Below, one piece after another: positions 58,455 to 64,000 of a DNA stretch of 64,000 nucleotides. The notes beneath the pieces are model-generated. The model had not been told where the DNA came from. It saw only the letters and a list, made by a program, of their open reading frames with translations, and did not search any database. Positions within the stretch are counted from its first letter, which is position 1. Every line of letters begins with the position of its first letter. The position numbers and the translations under genes were made by a program. The stretch covers positions 1 to 64,000 of the forward strand of contig VYZI01000493.1 in NCBI GenBank assembly GCA_013397695.1, written 5' to 3'. The stretch comes from Centropus unirufus (taxonomy: Eukaryota > Chordata > Aves > Cuculiformes > Centropidae).

Positions 58455-61400
58455 CTTGAAAGGGAAAAGTTTAAGAGCAGTTTGCAATCTCTGTTGTCAA
58501 ACACACTAACAATTTCTTTTAAATCTTCATAGATGAGCAGTTCACCGCTGTCATTACTCCCACCTCCAAATTCTGAAATTGTTAAAAGCTGACATTTGCC
58601 AGCGTTTCCCAAAATGTTATTGCTAACAAGTGCATTCCTATTCTTCTGCATCCATATTGCACTGAATGGCACCTTTACCAACTCCTTATGGCTGTGGCAC
58701 ACCCAGAACTCATGGAACCACAGTGGTTAAAGGTGTTCATTACTTAGGGTTCTATGCTGATGAACCCTTATTCAATTTTAAACCTAGACTATTCCCTTGC
58801 TTTTACCCTAAGCTCCTCTTCATGACCACACGTGGGAAGCTTCTGAGAACTGCTACTCTGCTAGGTAGCAGATTTCTGCTGTCCTGATTATCAAGGGGTT
58901 AAGTGAAGAGTACATAGCTATTACACAGCTTCCTTTAGTGTTAATGGGACTGCTACAGAACATGGATCGCATCTTAAAATCATACAATAGATTGAGTTGG
59001 AAGGGACCTTAAAGATCATCCAGTTCCAACGCCCCCTCACTAAGGTCTTGCACCTGTTGATAGAACAAATGGCTAAAGCTCAATGGAAACAAAAATCAAG
59101 CTATACTTTTATTATACGTGGCTATCTAAAACTGTGTATTAATCACATCGGCCAGATGGACAATGGTGCATTGCAGCTGAAATTATCCAGTATCTGTTTG
59201 AAATCCTGCTCTGTTACATCATAATCCTGCTATCATGTTACATCATAAAATGTGTCGATAGCCCTAGGAACTTAATTTAAAAATAAAAAAAATAAATTGC
59301 CTGAGGAGTAATTAGCTTATTCCCTGATGAGTTAGGAGTATAAATATTTCTTTCTTATAAATATGCTGATAGTCACAGGAATTTCAGAGCTCACTCCCTT
59401 TGCTATCAGACCACAGGATGAAGACTTTGGCTTTAGCGAAGAGAAAAATAAAGTTTTCTAAGATTAATAATACCTGTTAATGAGATGAATAGTTTCATAA
59501 AGGAATCTGCCATTCATAAATGTTATCAGTTGTATGGAATTCAGATTATCTTAATTCATCATCATCTATGGAATACTTTTACAGTTTGGGGTCTTCCTTA
59601 TTGGTAGTTAACAAATTTGTTACCTGATAGGCATAGAGGTCACCTGGGCAAAAGACAAACTGCACATCCATCTTCTTCTCAGGGTGTGCCTTGGCAAAAT
59701 TTAAAACCTCTTCAATCATGATCTCTGCCACTATATCCACCGGCAGCTTTAATGACCACACCTCACTTCCTGGAAAGGAAACTGAGGGAGACTGCCAGTC
59801 CCTTAATTTATACAGGCACGTTTTCACTGCAGCTTTTAATTCCTGTGGGTAAAACAAGAGTTTTAGCGTCCACATCACTCAACATGAAAATCAATCATAA
59901 TCCAGTCTAAGTGATCATCACCTCGCACAGTAACACCTTGTGGTGGTACGGCAGCCATACAACGTGCAGTAAAAACTCACAGGGCAGATTATACCCTTTT
60001 GCTACTATGAGTTCCGTAGAAGTCGAATATCTGAGATGAGACTTAAGTCCACCCCAAACAGCCGGACCCGCCTTCTGCAGCAGCTCTCTTGAAACTGGAG
60101 AGTAAGGCTCGCCACTCACAGACACAAAATCAACAACAGCTGTAGTCTAGAAGAAAAGAGTACAAAGTTTCAGTATATTCCAAGTTTACTATTCACAAGC
60201 TTTGCCACTACAAAGAGCACTTTTCCTAGGAACAATTCCTTTATAAAAACCTGTGGCTGCAGACCAGCTGTTTGAAAGGTTCTCTCACTAAGGACAGCAC
60301 TGGAATCCACCAAAGCATGCCCAATCTCGTGGCAGTAAACATAGATTTTTCAGAGCCAACAGGGTATGTAAGACCTGTTCAAGTCATCAGATTCAACAGA
60401 ATTATTGCTGCAGCTGTAGAAGTGACTCACATGCACCTCATCAAATGCAATTCCACAGCCACTTATCAATGAGGGGGAGAGAACTATGGCCATGTCTGTT
60501 ATCCCAGCCCACACGGATGCTCCCCATGTTAAGTTAGCAAGTGTTTGTCACCAAACTAGCAGGGTGGGTACACACAGGGGAACTGCAAAACTATGGTTGC
60601 TTCCAGTTCTCAGAGGAAACAGCAGATTCCCATAGGTCTTTTGCATTTCAAATTAAATATTGAAAATACAAAAAAAAAACCTTGTTTACAGAATGCTTAT
60701 CGCAGCAGTAGTTATTCTAACTTTAATTGTTGAAGATTATCTAAATATACAAGATTTTGGAGCGTATTTTCATCATAGTCTTGAAGGCATGTGCTATCTT
60801 TCAGTGCTGTAGAACTGGTTAACAAAATTCCTCACATTGTCAACTTTGCGATCCTTTGCTGTCACTTCAAAAACATGAATTTCCTATTCAATTAAGATAC
60901 TTCTTTAAAATAAAAGTTATTATTTTAAGATACAGTGTTTGCTTAAAGCAAATGCCACTCCTATGATGACCCTTCCAGTCTAAGAGTTCTGTTCTTTTTT
61001 CTCTTCTGTTTACTACCACCAGGCTCATGTATTTTGCATCAGATGCTCTAGCAAAAAAAAATAAATTAATCCATTTAAATGACACACTGTTTAAAGGTAA
61101 AGTGCACACTATCTGTGTAAGTTATTTTCAGCTATTTCAGTGTTTGCTGAATAAACCCAGTAGTGGCACCTATGCAAACATGAATTATAGGGAAAAAAAG
61201 CAACGGAAATATAAGAGCAGACTTCTAGGGAATGCATGAACTCCCATGATGTTATAACAAGATGAACATTAACATAAGGATATATTATTATTAATCATCC
61301 AATCTTTAGCTGCTTCCTATTATACCACAACAGCATTTATACAAAAAAAAAGAAACAAAAATGTTGTAATGTTTAACACCCACTTAGGAAAAAAAATCCA

Positions 61401-62374
61401 ACTCCTTACTGCTATAATTTATTTACCATTTGTCAATTCTCTCAGGTAACTAATTTGTGGACTGATACAATATGTATTCTCAACTCTTGGGCTCCAGATG
61501 TTGCAAAGACTTGGAGGCAACTCCAGAGTCAACATTTTACAGGACATACCTTCTGCTCTTCGAGGAGTCCTCTTACGATGCTCAAGTGAATGCCTCCATG
61601 TTTGATTGAATCTAAAGTCTGGCTTGGTGATGCTGAAAGAGTTTCCTGAAGTGAACAGTTGTCACCCAGGAATTTTTCACAGGCCATCTTCATTTCTGCC
61701 ACTGTAGGCTCATTAATGTTCACCAGGTGGATTTCCCTAAGACAGCTTGGTGGACTTGACTCAACAAATTCCTTTATAGCCATTACAATCACCTGAGCAC
61801 ACAGACTGAGTGGGAAGCCAAAAGTACCTGAACTCACTGCTGGGATAGCCACAGACTTTATGGTGTTTTCTGGAGCACTAACATACTTCAGAACGTTCAC
61901 AATAGCTTCCTGAAGTAGGTCAAAACATTTTTCCTTCTCATAATTGTTCCACACTGGACCAACTGCATGAATAATTTTCTTACAAGGCAGCTTCCCTCCA
62001 CCTGTCACTGCTATGTTGCCAGTTGTGACTATTCCATACTTTTGAATATGAAGATTGCTTTCTTCTTGTATTTCTCGCCCTCCAACTCTCACAAGAGCTA
62101 AAGCAAGACCTCCTCTATGATCTAAATATTCATTGGCTGCATTCACCAGGGCATCAGCCTTGTATCTTGTGAGATCATCCTTACAAACACAAATGTCAAC
62201 TCCCTGCTTTAGTTTTTTCCTGTATACTTCAACAGTGGACTTTGTACTTTTAAAGGTCAATGTGCAAGCAAACTTATTGTAAATGAGACTACTTAGACAG
62301 TCCTCCCTTTTTTTAAGAACTTCATAGGTATCTTTACTGATGGGGATCGTCACGCTGTTGTCATCCATCACCAT
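54585..62374 (-). CDS. PARP9: PARP9 (BAL1), two macro domains and a PARP-like domain, 8 recognised coding exons
   Basis: PARP9 pairs with the E3 ligase DTX3L in interferon signalling and DNA repair. Exons in gene order (minus strand): 61550-62374 (from first ATG), 59922-60146, 59624-59842, 58379-58454, 57557-57931, 56628-56776, 56071-56245, 54585-54892. They sum to 2352 nt, 783 residues plus stop; human PARP9 has 854. All introns are GT-AG and phases agree. The order is macro 1, macro 2, a KH/IENN-containing middle region (RAIIENNYIFSFGKNEF), then the PARP-like fold (LYQDVPAQFCSSVCQTGF, KYGAGIYF, KLYVFEAEVLTG, LPQYLLTCSQ). The first-exon acceptor at 62383 leaves frame open 5' of the ATG, so an upstream coding exon is possible. 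The C terminus ends eight residues after TCSQ, shorter than human. Confidence 0.95.
55640..55697 (+). mobile_element. CR1 LINE 3'-terminal fragment
   Basis: GGGCTTAGGCTGGATGACCT, CAAGTACCTTCCAGCCTCAA and TTACTCTATGGTTCC. A very short CR1 3' end of a subfamily different from the other copies, in a PARP9 intron. Confidence 0.7.
58058..58073. repeat. A16 homopolymer
   Basis: A run of 16 A (T on the PARP9 sense strand) in the intron between exons 57557-57931 and 58379-58454. Confidence 0.8.
58976..59040 (-). mobile_element. CR1 LINE 3'-terminal fragment
   Basis: AAAATCATACAATAGATTGA, then GTTGGAAGGGACCTTAAAGA and TCATCCAGTTCCAACGCCCC. Reverse orientation, in the PARP9 intron after macro domain 2. 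Confidence 0.85.
59624..60146 (-). CDS. PARP9: PARP9 macro domain 2 (2 exons, degenerate loop 1)
   Basis: Exons 59922-60146 and 59624-59842. The fold is recognisable from spacing and from PVSRELLQKAGPAV, TSTELIVAKGYNLPCEF, VDIVAEIMIEEVLNFAKAHP and VQFVFCPGDLYAYQ. Where human macro 2 has IVNSVNP, this copy reads VVDFVSV, so the loop-1 Asn is not kept. Between the exons, human has an SFPALGTGN motif; here it reads VSFPGSEVWS. Ligand binding by this domain is therefore uncertain. Confidence 0.9.
61550..62374 (-). CDS. PARP9: PARP9 macro domain 1 exon (275 residues)
   Basis: One large exon encodes the N terminus and the whole first macro domain, about residues 58-238. Motifs are ADALVNAANEYLDHRGGLAL (ADP-ribose loop 1; VNAAN at residues 77-81), the strand GNIAVTGGGKLPCKKIIHAV, and the second phosphate loop AIPAVSSGTFGFP at residues 177-188. 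These match the ADP-ribose-binding macro domain of human PARP9. The start ATG at 62372-62374 is the first in the exon; MVM (two Met) gives an alternative start two codons later. Confidence 0.95.
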
Positions 62375-62382
62375 GTTTTGTC

Positions 62383-64000
62383 CTAGGATACAGAATAATA
62401 TAAAGTGAAATCCAAGATACTATGGTCAAAGCATTGCTTTTTATAGAAAAGTGTGGCTTATAGCTCTAAATTTTACCCTACTGCCATTATTTACTATATT
62501 TTCTGGCATAGTCTGATGTCTTCTCCCCTTTTCACAGGCATAGAAAGCCCAACTAAGCAAAGCAATCAAGGCCTCAAGTGTTGTTCATTATTATGTTCAA
62601 ATTAATTTCCCCATCTAGTAGCTCCTTTCCCACCTTTCCTCAAGACCATCTCCTCTTTGCCTTCCAATACCTTATAAATCGCAGCAATGTGAGTTTCAGG
62701 AAAGTGAAGTTCAAGCCCACTCTGTCAGTTTAATATATTTGGGTTCTGCGAAAGTCAGTATTATGCTGTCTACTGTTTCCCGTAAGCCTGGGAATACTTC
62801 CAGTTTCATTTTTCCAATCAACAACCAGCTCCCTTCCCATAACTGAACACAGGCCGACATGGGAGCAGCCAACTGCTGATCAGCGTCCTCAGAGAAACTG
62901 CACGCCCTCCCGTGAAGCAGTCTGTCTTCTGATTGTCTTCTTGTGACCTAGCAGATGTCAGACCTGGTGAAATATGCCCTGAGCCCACAAACAGCCTGCT
63001 CAGAGTCCTTTCAGCGGAGGGGTTACTAGCATATGGCCTGTAGGTCCCTGGGGCAAATAACCTTTTTCCTTAGAAATGACTGATGGCTTCTCTTTCCCTA
63101 TTTTTCCTCCAAAGGCACTAAGAGATGACAACAATATCACTGAGCCTGTGGTGACTTGAGGCCTTGGGTTTGTCTGTTAACCAAGGAAGCTTGGTTAAGA
63201 TGTGTCTCCTCCTGTTACTTGTTCTTCTCTTGCTCTCTTTCCTACTGTTTATTCTCCTGCCATTAGGCTGACAAAACCATTGCCATGGTCAGATTAAATG
63301 AATCAGTGACATAATCTGAATTTAAAAAAAACCCAAGCTGAACCACAACATTTTATTTAGAGCACCAACCTCAAAGACTGATGCAGCAGCACAACTGAAT
63401 GGACTGAGAATAGATGGCGAGAAGGAAGAAATGGTGCAGACAAGTACGAGAGGAACATCTTTGAAATAGATGCCGTTACAGGGTTTTTTTTGTGATGCTG
63501 TGCTGCATTTACTACTAACACTCCAGCTGAGAAACCAAATGTGAAAAGCCCCACCACAATCAGGGCTTCAAAATACTTGCAAAAGTAGAAAATACCACTT
63601 TGCCCCCTGTGAGCTTGTTTTGCTGAGAGGGCTGAAGCCTGCCAATGCTCTGGCCAGGGCCTTCTTAGCATGTTGTTACTGATTTCCACAAGGTCCAAGG
63701 TTGATTACCCCAGGTCTTTGCAGAGTCAGCAACCCCCAGCCACACATGCAGATTAACATTTGCTGATGCATTCCTTTATGCCATAGAAATCTCACACTGA
63801 GCTTTGTCTTTATTTTTAGGACTCTTCTTCAGTCTACACTTAAAGCCCACAAGCAAGTTCTTTTGTGGTAAGGAACTTTCAAACTCAGACAGGCTTTTTA
63901 AACCACTTTTAAGGGTACCAAAAACAATGGTAAAGAGTGGGGCAGGTTTTATATTATTTCTACGCCCATACAGCCCTCTCCTGGCAGATGTCAGCAGTAC
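62383..64000. other. PARP9 upstream region, no gene recognised
   Basis: No upstream PARP9 coding exon and no DTX3L exon are visible. A 113-codon minus-strand open frame at 63357-63698 has one hydrophobic stretch but no recognised family, splice context or start context, so it is not called as a gene. A TATA-like CTTATAAATC lies near 62670, and an interferon-type element is listed separately. Confidence 0.5.
62699..62710 (+). promoter_or_regulatory. ISRE-like element upstream of the first recognised PARP9 coding exon (tentative)
   Basis: GGAAAGTGAAGT matches the IRF/ISRE pattern GGAAANNGAAAN with one mismatch. It is about 320 bases 5' of the PARP9 exon acceptor at 62383. It could equally lie within an intron if the true first exon is farther upstream. 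Confidence 0.25.

Noticed and set aside
58319..58702. 127-codon minus-strand frame overlapping a PARP9 exon
   Set aside because: Only 58379-58454, in a different frame, fits PARP9 phase and splice sites; the longer frame is chance.
63357..63698. 113-codon minus-strand frame with one hydrophobic segment
   Set aside because: No recognised family and no supporting splice sites or neighbours; a single hydrophobic run can arise by chance. I could not show that it is a PARP9 5' exon.
1..64000. tRNA genes, CRISPR arrays, bacterial operons or a new defence system
   Set aside because: None was seen. The window is vertebrate genomic DNA with known genes; direct repeats are minisatellites, microsatellites or CR1 copies.

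Overview
This is a 64 kb piece of a vertebrate nuclear genome, almost certainly a bird. It has short GT-AG exons split by introns of 0.1-5.5 kb, about a dozen truncated CR1 LINEs with the typical avian 3' end (sense reading CCATTCTATGATTCT), and an assembly gap exactly at a GC-rich promoter. Four protein-coding genes are recognisable from the conceptual translation of spliced exons. No prokaryotic, viral or CRISPR system is present.

Layout. 1-463 is a GC-rich minisatellite. 6125-32133 (+) is ESYT3 (extended synaptotagmin-3): 22 coding exons give the SMP lipid-transfer domain, C2A, C2B, an acidic/Ser-Pro linker and C2C. The N-terminal membrane-hairpin exon is not found and presumably lies 5' of the window. 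33575-44759 (-) is CEP70, a centrosomal coiled-coil protein, tail-to-tail with ESYT3; its first exon(s) fall in or beyond a 585-base run of N (45364-45948). 45949-46320 is the remnant of a CpG-rich, purine-biased promoter between CEP70 (-) and FAIM (+), which are head-to-head. 48166-53159 (+) is FAIM, including an exon for the long FAIM-L N terminus. 54585-62374 (-) is PARP9, with two macro domains and a degenerate PARP fold, tail-to-tail with FAIM. 62383-64000 is PARP9 upstream sequence with no gene I can support.

The ESYT3-CEP70-FAIM order matches human 3q22. In human, FAIM is followed by PIK3CB, and PARP9 lies elsewhere on 3q (3q21). The FAIM-PARP9 junction here is therefore a synteny feature worth checking.

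The most striking non-coding object is in FAIM intron 4. A sense-strand fragment of 18S ribosomal RNA (about 51401-51833) runs directly into the last ~80 bases of a CR1 element in the same orientation. This is what template switching during CR1 retrotransposition would leave. Other items are a cluster of six TGATGYAAT (ATF4/C-EBP-type) motifs in an ESYT3 intron, a 19-bp-stem intronic hairpin, an LTR-like insertion, and a CR1 ending about 15 bases from a CEP70 splice donor.

The four genes are not a pathway. ESYT3 tethers the ER to the plasma membrane, CEP70 organises centrosomal microtubules, FAIM is an anti-apoptotic and anti-aggregation factor, and PARP9 acts with DTX3L in interferon and DNA-damage signalling.
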